NCBI RefSeq assembly: GCF_900111005.1
Contig: NZ_FOFV01000009.1
Coordinates: 124,001-188,000 of the forward strand
DNA: 64,000 bases
Source of the DNA: Lentzea albida
GTDB lineage: Bacteria > Actinomycetota > Actinomycetes > Mycobacteriales > Pseudonocardiaceae
Reading direction: 5' to 3'
This document shows positions 52,528 to 60,702 of this stretch, one piece after another. Positions within the stretch are counted from its first letter, which is position 1. Every line of letters starts with the position of its first letter. Below the pieces are notes generated by a model, which was not told the origin of the DNA, did not search any database, and saw only the letters and a program-made list of their open reading frames with translations. Position numbers and translations under genes: made by a program.

Positions 52528-53766
52528 GTGAGCCGCGATTTCCGCTACTACTGGTCGGCCGAGGTGAGCTCCACCTTCGGTTCGACGTTCACCACGATGG
52601 CGATCGCCACCCTCGGCGTCATCGTGTTCAACGCGTCGCCGAGCGAGCTCGGCTTCGTCAGCGCGGCCGCGATCCTGCCCGCCTGCGTCTTCGGCCTGCT
52701 GGCCGGTGTCCTCGGCGACCGCCTGCGCCGACCGCGCCGCGTGCTGATCGGCTGCAACGCCGCGGCGGCCTCGCTGGTGCTCGTCGTCGCGCTCGGCATC
52801 GGCACCGGTGCCGCCACGATCTGGTGGCTCGCCGCGCTGTGCTTCGTGCTCGGCTGCATCGCGACCGTCGTCGAGACCGTCTACTTCACGCACCTGCGCG
52901 GCCTCGTGCCGCCGGACCGGCTGACCGCGGGCCGCGCCCGGTTGCAGACAGGCGAGTACGGCGCCCGCACAGCCGGCCAGGCGCTCGCGGGTGTGCTGAT
53001 CTCCGTGCTGGGCGGTGCCTTCGCGCTCGTGGTCGACGCGCTGACCTACCTCGTCAGCCTCGTCCTGCTGACCCGCATCACCGCACCCGACCAGGGCGCC
53101 CCGCCCGCCGACGCGCCGCGGTCGCTGCACCGCGAGATCGGCGAGGGTTTCCGCCAGGTGGCGAAGTACCCGTTCCTGCGCACGTTCGGCGTGTTCACGG
53201 CGGTACGTTCGATGAGCGTCGGCGCGCTCGCGACCATCGTCGCGCCGTTCCTGCTGCGCGACCTGAACGTGCCGCTGGAGCTCTACGGCGCGTTGTTCGC
53301 GGTCAGCGGCCTGGCGGGGCTCGTCGGCTCGCTGGCGGCCGGACGCCTCGCCGAGCGCATGAGCCTGCACTCGCTCGCGGTGCTGGGAAGCGCGGGCACC
53401 GTCGGTGCCGCGTTCGTGCTGCCGTCGGCGGGCGGGCCGTTGCCCGTCGCCGTCACGATCGCCGTGCTGGGCCTGGCGCTGCCGACCGTGTTCGGCGCGA
53501 TCGCCAACGTGGGCCTCAGCGGCGCGCTGACGGAGCTGGTGCCGGAGAACGCGCTCGGCCGCGCCATCGCGAGTCTGCGCACGATCGCCACGACGGCCCA
53601 GATCCTCGGCGCGCTGGGCGGCGGACTGCTCGCCGACGCGCTCGGCCTGCGGCCCACGGCGTGGGTGTGCGCGGGCCTAGCCCTGCTCGGCTGCGTGCCC
53701 CTGCTGCGGGCCGTGGTGGTCACCCGCAGGCCCGCGCCGGTCGAGGAACCGGCGGTGCTCGTATGA
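52528..53766 (+). CDS. MFS exporter of the lanthipeptide locus
   Basis: The 412-residue protein has about twelve hydrophobic helices and the MFS loop GVLGDRLRRPRRVLIG (motif A-like) after the second helix; the N-terminus reads SRDFRYYWSAEVSSTFG, typical of drug-exporter-type MFS. It probably exports the peptide, or protects the cell. The GTG start follows CAGGAGG. Its stop overlaps the next ATG (ATGA). Confidence 0.87.
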   Translation: MSRDFRYYWSAEVSSTFGSTFTTMAIATLGVIVFNASPSELGFVSAAAILPACVFGLLAGVLGDRLRRPRRVLIGCNAAAASLVLVVALGIGTGAATIWWLAALCFVLGCIATVVETVYFTHLRGLVPPDRLTAGRARLQTGEYGARTAGQALAGVLISVLGGAFALVVDALTYLVSLVLLTRITAPDQGAPPADAPRSLHREIGEGFRQVAKYPFLRTFGVFTAVRSMSVGALATIVAPFLLRDLNVPLELYGALFAVSGLAGLVGSLAAGRLAERMSLHSLAVLGSAGTVGAAFVLPSAGGPLPVAVTIAVLGLALPTVFGAIANVGLSGALTELVPENALGRAIASLRTIATTAQILGALGGGLLADALGLRPTAWVCAGLALLGCVPLLRAVVVTRRPAPVEEPAVLV

Positions 53767-55481
53767 CCGCCGTGCTCGCGATCATCGGCGCCGGCCCGCG
53801 CGGCACCGGTCTGCTGGAACGGCTGGCGGCCAACGCCTCCCTGCTCCCGGCGGGATGTGAGATCCACGTGGTCGACCCGCACCCGGCGGGAGCGGGCCGC
53901 GTGTGGCGCCCCGACCAGTCCCCGCTGATGCTGATGAACTCGCGCGCGGGCGACGTCACGATGTTCACCGACGACAGCGTCCGCTGCGCCGGCCCGATCT
54001 CCCCGGGCCCGACGCTCGCCGAGTGGTCCGGGCTGGACGACGACGTCTTCCCGACCCGCCGGCAGGGTGGCGCCTACCTGAGGTGGTGCTTCGACCGAGC
54101 CGTACGCGCTTTCCCGCGCGGTGTCAGGGTTTTCGTGCACCAGACCAACGCCGTGGCCCTCTCGGACGGCCCGCGCCAGACCGTCGCCCTGGCGAACGGC
54201 ACGCACGTGGTCGCCGACGTGGTCGTGCTGGCGCAGGGGAACGTGGGCGGTCACCGCACCCCGGAACAACTGGCGCACCAGGACTTCGCCGCCCGCACCG
54301 GTGGCACGTACCTGCCCCCGTCGTGCCCCGGCGACGAGGACCTCGACCGCCTGCCCGCGGGCGAGGCGGTCCTGGTGTCCGGCATGGGCCTGGCGTTCGT
54401 GGACCTGGTCGTCCTGCTGACGCAGGGCCGGGGCGGCCGCTTCACCCGCGGCCGCGACGGCTCGCTGACCTACCACCCGAGCGGCCGGGAACCGGTGCTG
54501 CACGCGGGATCCCGCCGAGGCGTCCCCTACCTGCCGAAGCCGGTGCTGCCCCCGCTGGCCGACCGGGCTCCCCGCTTCTTCACCCCGGCGCTCCTCGCCC
54601 GCGCCACCACGCCGGGCGAACTGGTAGGCGCCGCGTGCCGCGAACTCGTCTGGGCGCACTACCGCGAACTCTTCGCCGCGCACACCGCCCGGACCCGCAT
54701 GCCGTGGGACGCCTTCGCGTCGGAGTTCGCCGCGCTGCCGATCACCGACCCGGCACTGGAGGTCCTGGTCGCGCAGGCCGTTCCCGACCAGGCCGACCGC
54801 GCGGACACGAGCTTCCTGCGCGCCCCGCTCACCCGCTCGTTCCCGGACCAGGCGGCGCTGAACACGTGGATGCGCGACCACCTGCGCCACGCGGTGGCCC
54901 GCGCCACCGACCCCCGTCACAGCGCGCACGCCGCGGTCCTGCACGGACTCCTGACCGTGAGCGAGGTGCTCGAACGGGCGGCGCCCACCCCGTCGACCGC
55001 GCGCACGGCCGCGGTCCTGTCGCGCTTCGCCGCCTACCTGGGGTCCGGTCCTCCCCCACACCGCTTGGAGCAACTCCAAGCCCTGACGCGCGCAGGCCTG
55101 CTCCACTTCCTGGGAGCAGGGCTGCGCGTCACCCGCACCGACGCCTTCACCGCGCACACGGACTCCCTGCCGTTCGCGGTCAGGGCGAGGCACTTCGTCG
55201 AGGCCCGCCTGCCCGACCCCGACGCCCGCACACACCCGTTGCTCCTCCCGCTGGCGCACAACAGGACCCGCGTGCCGGTGGACCCGGACACGTTCCACGT
55301 CCTCGACGACACGGGCGACGCACATCCGCGCCGCCTGGCGCTGGGCCTGTTCGCCGGTGGAGGGGCGCTGGGCGCGTTCTCCCGTCCCGGACGCAACGCC
55401 CCGTTCTTCCGCCAGAACGACGACACCGCGCGCCGCGTCCTCGCCGAACTGAACGCCAGGACCCCGGCGCTCACGCCCTGA
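53763..55481 (+). CDS. FAD/NAD(P)-binding protein of the lanthipeptide locus
   Basis: The 572-residue protein has an N-terminal dinucleotide-binding motif AIIGAGPRGTGLLERLA and the following VVDPHPAGAGRVW, as in the NAD_binding_9 / FAD-NAD(P)-binding group. A second GMGLAFVDLVVLL segment lies near residue 205. The family includes putative N-hydroxylases and monooxygenase-like proteins. It is coupled to the MFS gene, so it may oxidise the peptide, but its reaction is not known. The C-terminal half is less typical. Confidence 0.78.
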   Translation: MTAVLAIIGAGPRGTGLLERLAANASLLPAGCEIHVVDPHPAGAGRVWRPDQSPLMLMNSRAGDVTMFTDDSVRCAGPISPGPTLAEWSGLDDDVFPTRRQGGAYLRWCFDRAVRAFPRGVRVFVHQTNAVALSDGPRQTVALANGTHVVADVVVLAQGNVGGHRTPEQLAHQDFAARTGGTYLPPSCPGDEDLDRLPAGEAVLVSGMGLAFVDLVVLLTQGRGGRFTRGRDGSLTYHPSGREPVLHAGSRRGVPYLPKPVLPPLADRAPRFFTPALLARATTPGELVGAACRELVWAHYRELFAAHTARTRMPWDAFASEFAALPITDPALEVLVAQAVPDQADRADTSFLRAPLTRSFPDQAALNTWMRDHLRHAVARATDPRHSAHAAVLHGLLTVSEVLERAAPTPSTARTAAVLSRFAAYLGSGPPPHRLEQLQALTRAGLLHFLGAGLRVTRTDAFTAHTDSLPFAVRARHFVEARLPDPDARTHPLLLPLAHNRTRVPVDPDTFHVLDDTGDAHPRRLALGLFAGGGALGAFSRPGRNAPFFRQNDDTARRVLAELNARTPALTP

Positions 55482-55495
55482 CACCGCTGCGGGAA

Positions 55496-55699
55496 CTACA
55501 CCGGAGCGATGTCCACGACCAGGTTCGCCATCACCATGTCGACGCTCAGATCCCTGCGGATCAAGGGGATCCACAGGGTGTTCGTGCGCGGATCGGCGAT
55601 CTCGGGTCCGATCGCGACCGCGCGCCGGAACGCCACCTCGGCGAACGGCGAGGGGGCGAAGTACGTGACGACGGCACCTCTCTCGAGGTGCCCGGTCAC
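55496..55699 (-). CDS. Small hypothetical protein
   Basis: The 67-residue ORF starts 24 bases after the ANTAR gene stop, on the same strand. It encodes a mostly beta-like chain with FAPSPFAEVAFRRAVAIG, ADPRTNTLWIPLIRRD and MVMANLVVDIAPV. Codon use looks coding, but the ribosome site is weak and no family is recognised. Confidence 0.42.
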   Translation of the reverse strand: MTGHLERGAVVTYFAPSPFAEVAFRRAVAIGPEIADPRTNTLWIPLIRRDLSVDMVMANLVVDIAPV

Positions 55700-55723
55700 G
55701 GATCTCGTGCCCGCAGCGGGGAC

Positions 55724-56431
55724 TCAGTGCTCGTCGAGTTCCGAGTGACGGGCGGTGAGGGTGGTCGCGAGGTCGAGCAGTCTCACGTTGAGGTTCTGCG
55801 ACGTCCGGCGGAGCAGGTCGAACGCCTCGTCGGCGGTGATGCCCTGCCGGCTCATCAGGATGCCCTTGGCCTGACCGATGACGTCGCGGCTGTCGATGGC
55901 CTGCCGGAACTGGGCCCGCCGCAGGTCCGCCAGCTCGGTGGCGCGCGCGTGCGCCAGCGCCAGCGAGCCGTGCGTCGCGAGCAGCAGGGCCGTGTGGCGG
56001 TCCGCGTGGTCGAGACCGTCGACGCGGCGCGAGTAGACGTTGAGGGCGCCGGAGAGCTGGTCCGGTCCCGCGGCGGAGAACAGCGCGCTCGACAGGACCG
56101 CGTGGAAGCCGTACCCGCGGGTGGCGGCGGCGAACTCGGGCCAGCGGGTCTCGGTCCCCAGGTCGTCGCTCGCCACGTAGCCGGGACCGTCGCCGCGGGC
56201 CGCGTCGAGGCACGGGCCCCGGCCCGAGTGGTACTGCACCTGGTCCAGTTCGGCCGCCACCTCGTCGGTCTGGACCGGGGTGTGGAACGCGCCGCCGGGC
56301 GCCAGGACCGTCACGCTGACCATGTCGGCTCCCACCACCACCGCACCGGCGGCGTCGGCGACCTGCTGGAGGGCCTCGGCCACGCTGGAGGTGTGGAGCA
56401 GCCTGCGGATCAGCTCCTCGAAGTGGTCCAC
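55724..56431 (-). CDS. GAF/ANTAR-domain regulator
   Basis: The 235-residue protein has a GAF domain (about 15-150) and a C-terminal ANTAR domain (about 165-225: QFRQAIDSRDVIGQAKGILM and ITADEAFDLLRRTSQ). ANTAR proteins bind two-hairpin RNA and prevent termination. I choose GTG 56431 because it gives the usual length; the open frame runs further upstream into the AraC gene. The two genes probably form one unit. Confidence 0.87.
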   Translation of the reverse strand: MDHFEELIRRLLHTSSVAEALQQVADAAGAVVVGADMVSVTVLAPGGAFHTPVQTDEVAAELDQVQYHSGRGPCLDAARGDGPGYVASDDLGTETRWPEFAAATRGYGFHAVLSSALFSAAGPDQLSGALNVYSRRVDGLDHADRHTALLLATHGSLALAHARATELADLRRAQFRQAIDSRDVIGQAKGILMSRQGITADEAFDLLRRTSQNLNVRLLDLATTLTARHSELDEH

Positions 56432-56456
56432 TTCCGCGTCGAGGACGTCGTCGTTC

Positions 56457-57896
56457 TCAGTCGCGGCGATACCCCGCCTCCCCCGGATCGGTGGTGAATG
56501 GTTCGCCGTCCAGTCCACCAGTGGCGGCCGGAGGGCGAATACCGGCGGAAGCGAAGTCCGGACCGCCGGGAATGCGAAGCGCGGACGTGTCGGCGCGCAG
56601 CGTCTGCGAGGGCGACTCGCCGTACGCGTCGCGGTAGAGCGCGGCGAACGTGCTGGCACGGCTGAACCCCCAGCGCGCGCCGATCCGGGTGACCGTCATC
56701 TCGCCGGGGTCGGAGGCCCTGAGCTCGGCCCTCGCCCCGTCGAGCCGGACGCGCCGCAGGTACACCATCGGCGTCATGCCCAGGCGCCGGCGGAACGACA
56801 GCTGCACCGCGCGCAACGTGACTCCGGCGGCCGTGGCGATGTCCACGGCGCTGATGGCCTTGTCGGCGCTCGACTCGATGAACACCATCGCCCGTCGCAA
56901 CGTCTGGAAGTGGGCGTCGTGGTCGTCCATCGCGGACACCGGGGAGGACGCGCTGTTCGGGAACGCCTGCAGCACCGCGGCGGCGAGGTACTGCGACGCC
57001 GTCGACACGAGCAGGAGACTGGTCTCGGGCGAGGCCAGCACGGTGTCGCGGACGTGGGCGATCGCGGACCGCAGCCGCCTGGCTGCGGCGTCGTCCACCG
57101 GACGGTCACCCAGCGGCCTGGTCCCCCGGTCCGGCCCCGCCACCTGGGCGAGGAGGTCGGGCGCGAGCAGCGTGACGCGGGCGCGGACGTGGTCGGCGCG
57201 GCCCGTGACCGGCAGGTCCGGTGGTGCGGAGAAGAGGTCGCCGGCCCCGAACGTGCGCGACCTCCGCCGTCCCCGCACCAGGTGGTCCGCGACCGTGCCC
57301 GACTCGACCTCCACGAGGCAGATCCGGCCGATCGGCCCGGCCTCGAAGGTCATCTCGAAACCGACGGCCAGCTCGTCGACGCTGATCACGCCGGCGGCGA
57401 GCCTAGAGAGGTGCACCTGTGCACGGCCGCTCGCGCTGCTGATCCGCATCGGCGCGTACGCGCTGCTCAGCACCCTTTCCACGCGGTCCAGGTCCGTGCC
57501 GCTGAACGACAGGCTGTGCACCGGTCCGGCGGGGTCCGCGCCCGCCCCGGCGCGTCCGGAGAGCGCCTCGTCGAGCGTGCCGAACCGCGGCACGGTGGCG
57601 CCGGGGTCGACGACGTCCAGCACGAGGTGGACGGCGGCGCTCGCCGCGTTGGGCACCAGCACGCAGCCGACGCCCCGTTCGGCACAACTGTCCGCGAACG
57701 CGACCAGGGTCCTCGCGACGTGCACCGAGACCAGTCCGACGGCCCGCAGGTCGAGCACGACCAGCCGCGCGCCGGGGGCCGCGGCGACCATCAGGGTCCT
57801 CATGAGCAGCGCGGGGCTGACGGCGCCCACCGAGTCGAGGAGGGTGAGCACGAGGGCGTCGCCGACCTGCCTGGGGCGGATCGTCACGTGCTCCAC
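56457..57896 (-). CDS. AraC-family regulator with N-terminal STAS-like domain
   Basis: The 479-residue protein starts with a STAS/anti-sigma-antagonist-like domain (about 1-105, with LVVLDLRAVGLVSVHVART). The middle (about 130-310) resembles the AraC-binding-like region of multi-domain regulators. The C-terminus has two HTHs of AraC type (about 345-445: ISAVDIATAAGVTLRAVQLS and MTVTRIGARWGFSRASTFAA). The GTG start has GGAAGGG upstream. STAS-AraC fusions are uncommon. Confidence 0.85.
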   Translation of the reverse strand: MEHVTIRPRQVGDALVLTLLDSVGAVSPALLMRTLMVAAAPGARLVVLDLRAVGLVSVHVARTLVAFADSCAERGVGCVLVPNAASAAVHLVLDVVDPGATVPRFGTLDEALSGRAGAGADPAGPVHSLSFSGTDLDRVERVLSSAYAPMRISSASGRAQVHLSRLAAGVISVDELAVGFEMTFEAGPIGRICLVEVESGTVADHLVRGRRRSRTFGAGDLFSAPPDLPVTGRADHVRARVTLLAPDLLAQVAGPDRGTRPLGDRPVDDAAARRLRSAIAHVRDTVLASPETSLLLVSTASQYLAAAVLQAFPNSASSPVSAMDDHDAHFQTLRRAMVFIESSADKAISAVDIATAAGVTLRAVQLSFRRRLGMTPMVYLRRVRLDGARAELRASDPGEMTVTRIGARWGFSRASTFAALYRDAYGESPSQTLRADTSALRIPGGPDFASAGIRPPAATGGLDGEPFTTDPGEAGYRRD

Positions 57897-57976
57897 AGCT
57901 GGGCCCTTCCGATCGCGTGACCGCGAATGCTCCCGGACCCGAACGTACCCCCAGGGCGTTCCACGGCACAGCGAAA

Positions 57977-58004
57977 GGCGGGACCGGTCGGAACCGGCCC
58001 CGCC
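57977..58004 (-). terminator. Terminator hairpin after the repeat-protein gene
   Basis: GGCGGG pairs with CCCGCC and CCGGT with ACCGG around a 4-base loop, with single-base bulges. It lies about 20 bases after the stop of the Gly-rich protein gene on the minus strand. Confidence 0.65.
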
Positions 58005-58022
58005 CTGGTGATCACCTCGTGG

Positions 58023-59528
58023 TCACGCCTTCACGGAGTGCTTCCCGTGCGTCCAGGACGCGGCGTCGCCGCCGTCGCCCGCCGGACCGGAGTGGCCACC
58101 GGCCGTGGTGCTGTGGTTGGAGGCGTCGCCGGTCGAACCCGTGGCACCGGTGTCACCGGAGTCGCCCGAGGTGACCTCGGTCCAGGACTGCGTGCCGTGG
58201 TTCTTCCAGCCGTGGTGCTTCCAGCCGTTGTTCTTGTTCTCGTTCTTCACCACCGCCGAGTTGCCGCCGGTGTCACCGGAGTTCCCGGAGTCGCCCGAGT
58301 CACCGGTGGTGGCGTTGTTCGAGCTGGAGGCGTTGCCGCCCTTGCCCGAGTCCCCGCCGTTGCCCGCGGTGGCCTCAGTGGAGCCGTTGTTGCCGTGCTT
58401 GCCCCACTTGCCGTGGTGCTTCCAGGACTTGCCCTGCTCGGTCACCGCCCAGGCGTCGCCGCCGTCACCGGCCGGGCCGGAGTCGCCGCCCACCGTGGTG
58501 CTGTGGTTCCCCGCGTCACCGGTCGAGCCGGTGGCACCCGTGTCGCCGGAGTCGCCCGACGTGACGGTCGTCCAGGACTTGCTGCCGTCCCAGGACTTGT
58601 CGTCCCGGTTCCAGCCGTGGCCCTGCTCCGAACCGGTCGTGCGCACGACGGCCTTGTTGCCGCCGGTGTCACCCGAGCTACCGGAGTCGCCCGAGTCGCC
58701 GGTCGTGGCGTTGTTCGAGCTCGTGGCGTTGCCGCCGTTGCCCGAGTTGCCGCCGTTGCCCGCGGTGGCCTCGGTGGAGCCGTTGTCGTGACTCCACTTC
58801 TGGTCCTTGCTCACGGCCGTCGCGTCGCCGCCGTCACCGGCGGAACCGGAGTTCCCGCCCACGGTGGTGCTGTGGTTGGAAGCGTCACCGGTCGACCCCG
58901 TCGCGCCCGTGTCCCCGGAGTCACCCGAGCTCACGTTCGTGTGGCACTCAGCGAGCACGCAGACGCCGTAGGCGCTGTTGCCGCCGGTGTCACCCGAGTC
59001 GCCCGAGTCGCCGGAGTTGCCGGACGTGGCGTTGTTCGAGCTGGAGGCGTTGCCGCCGTTGCCCGAGTTGCCGCCGTCGCCCGCGTTCGCGCCGGAATCG
59101 CCCGAGCGGCCCGCCGCGGTGGCGTCGCCGCCGTTGCCGGCGGATCCGGAGTTCCCACCCGCGGTGTTGCTGTGGTTGGAAGCGTCACCGGTCGACCCCG
59201 TCGCGCCCGTGTTCCCGGAGTCACCCGAGCTCACGTTCGTGTGGCACTCGGCCAGCACGCACAGGCCGTAGGCGCTGTTGCCGCCGGTGGAACCGGAGTT
59301 CCCCGAGTCGCCCGAGTCGCCGGACCTGGCGTTGTTCGAGCTCGTGGCGTCGCCGCCCTTGCCCGAGTCACCGCCGTTGCCGCCGTTGACGACCGAGTGC
59401 ACGGCGTCGCCGACGCCGCCCAGGAGGCCGTCGCCACCCGTGTCGGCGCTTGCCATCGCCGTTCCGAACAGGAGGAATCCTCCCGAGAACGCTGCGGCCA
59501 TCAGACCGCGTCGCACAGAGCTGTGCAT
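58023..59528 (-). CDS. Secreted Gly/Ser/Asp-rich repeat protein with collagen-like Gly-X-Y runs
   Basis: The 501-residue protein has a signal peptide (about 1-29, ending AMASA). The mature part is four repeats of about 100-130 residues, each with SSNNATSGDSGDSGNSG-like Gly-X-Y triplets (no proline), a GDSGDTGATGSTGDASNHS block and a GDGGDA end. The first two repeats have AYGVCVLAECHTNVSSG with two cysteines; the last two have instead Trp/His/Lys-rich inserts (KHHGKWGKHG, GWKHHGWKNHG). No LPXTG or membrane anchor is seen. It is probably a cell-surface or matrix protein. Confidence 0.8.
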   Translation of the reverse strand: MHSSVRRGLMAAAFSGGFLLFGTAMASADTGGDGLLGGVGDAVHSVVNGGNGGDSGKGGDATSSNNARSGDSGDSGNSGSTGGNSAYGLCVLAECHTNVSSGDSGNTGATGSTGDASNHSNTAGGNSGSAGNGGDATAAGRSGDSGANAGDGGNSGNGGNASSSNNATSGNSGDSGDSGDTGGNSAYGVCVLAECHTNVSSGDSGDTGATGSTGDASNHSTTVGGNSGSAGDGGDATAVSKDQKWSHDNGSTEATAGNGGNSGNGGNATSSNNATTGDSGDSGSSGDTGGNKAVVRTTGSEQGHGWNRDDKSWDGSKSWTTVTSGDSGDTGATGSTGDAGNHSTTVGGDSGPAGDGGDAWAVTEQGKSWKHHGKWGKHGNNGSTEATAGNGGDSGKGGNASSSNNATTGDSGDSGNSGDTGGNSAVVKNENKNNGWKHHGWKNHGTQSWTEVTSGDSGDTGATGSTGDASNHSTTAGGHSGPAGDGGDAASWTHGKHSVKA

Positions 59529-59586
59529 TGTCGAACCTTCCTGTTGATCAAGCTTGGTGATCTGCCGGCTTGGTCGTCAGGACTGC

Positions 59587-60342
59587 TCAACTGGGATGGT
59601 TCCGGCCGTAGTAGTAACACCACGACCCGTGGATCTGGTGGCCGGTGACCACCACGAGGGACCCGTCGCCCGCGTGAACTCCCCGTTCTGCCGGGAGGTC
59701 CGAGAGCACGAGGCCCGTCGATCCGGTCGAGGACGCCGATCCCGTGGTGCCGGTCGGAGCGAACGGCACGCCAGGTGACGGCGGGGACGGCGCCTCGGTC
59801 GGCGGCGCCGCTTCAGGCGCGGAGATCGGGTGCCGCTGCGGCGTTCCCGCCACCGCGACCCGCTCGGGCAGAGCCACCACGTGCGCCTGCGGCACGACCA
59901 CCGGAACGTCCGGCGTCTCCGGTGCCACGGGCACCGGCGACGGGACCTCCGCCGCGGCGGAGGGCTGTGCCACCAGCGGTTCCACGATCCGCGGAACCAG
60001 CGGCACGTCCCGCACCGCGTTCACCACGGGGGTGAGCAGCGGCGCGGTCACGGGCCGCAGGGGCTCGAGCACCGGGTCCAGCGCCCGCGTCGCCGGGTCG
60101 ACGAGCGGCGCCAGCGGTTCCAGCACCGGTTCGAGCACCGGCTCGGCCACCGCCGTCACGTCCCTCGTCAGCGGCGCGACCGTGTCGGTCACCGGCGCGA
60201 CAAGTCCGGCGACACCGCCCAGCGGACCGGGCGACCCGCCGTCGTCAGCACTCGCGACCCCCGCCGAGAGAAGGCCGAATCCGATGAGGAAACCGGCCAC
60301 GCCGAAAGTCCGCTTGAGCGCTGTGGAGCATGTCAACTTCAT
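59587..60342 (-). CDS. Secreted Pro/Val-rich low-complexity protein
   Basis: The 251-residue protein starts at ATG 60342 (GGGGGTG six bases upstream) with a signal peptide ending GVASA (about 32). The mature chain is rich in Pro, Val and Leu, with LEPVLEPLAPLVDP-like repeats, then a C-terminal stretch ending SWCYYYGRNHPS. The signal peptide resembles that of the repeat-protein gene 58 bases downstream, and both may be co-expressed. Confidence 0.72.
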   Translation of the reverse strand: MKLTCSTALKRTFGVAGFLIGFGLLSAGVASADDGGSPGPLGGVAGLVAPVTDTVAPLTRDVTAVAEPVLEPVLEPLAPLVDPATRALDPVLEPLRPVTAPLLTPVVNAVRDVPLVPRIVEPLVAQPSAAAEVPSPVPVAPETPDVPVVVPQAHVVALPERVAVAGTPQRHPISAPEAAPPTEAPSPPSPGVPFAPTGTTGSASSTGSTGLVLSDLPAERGVHAGDGSLVVVTGHQIHGSWCYYYGRNHPS

Positions 60343-60702
60343 GCAATCACCCCCTCTCACCGAATGAGCACCTGTACGTCAAGGCATTCGGGTTCCCCCA
60401 AGAGGGTGGATTGCACAAAAGTGCGGGAAATTTCTTCTCCGCAGCTCACGAGAACTAATTATTTTGAAACATTCATTTCCGACTACTTTGTGATGAAGAG
60501 TCGTGTGTCCGATGTCGACGGACGGTGATCACGTGGCCGGAGGCGCCGCGTCCCTGTGCGTCCACAGGTGGGAACGCACAGGGACCCGCGTGGCGCCGTC
60601 CCGAGCCGGCTGAACCGCATCTGGCGGATCCTCGCGCACCACATCCGTACCCCGCAGCGGCTCCGGATCGGTGTTCGAGGCCCATTGCACCTGATCGAGT
60701 GA
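60343..60702. other. Intergenic region upstream of the secreted-protein genes
   Basis: These 360 bases have a clearly AT-rich part at about 60410-60500, probably the promoter of the minus-strand secreted-protein unit. They also hold the large hairpin at 60542-60597. No gene is supported. Confidence 0.5.
60542..60597 (-). terminator. Large hairpin, probable terminator of the LuxR-type gene
   Basis: TCCCTGTGCGT pairs with ACGCACAGGGA (11 bp, 12-base loop), extended outside by GGCGCC/GGCGCC and GCG/CGC with small bulges. It lies about 105 bases past the regulator stop on the minus strand. Confidence 0.6.

Noticed and set aside
53903-56497. 864-residue frame across the FAD-binding and ANTAR genes
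   Set aside because: Off-frame reading; Arg/Pro-rich and spans two genes on opposite strands.
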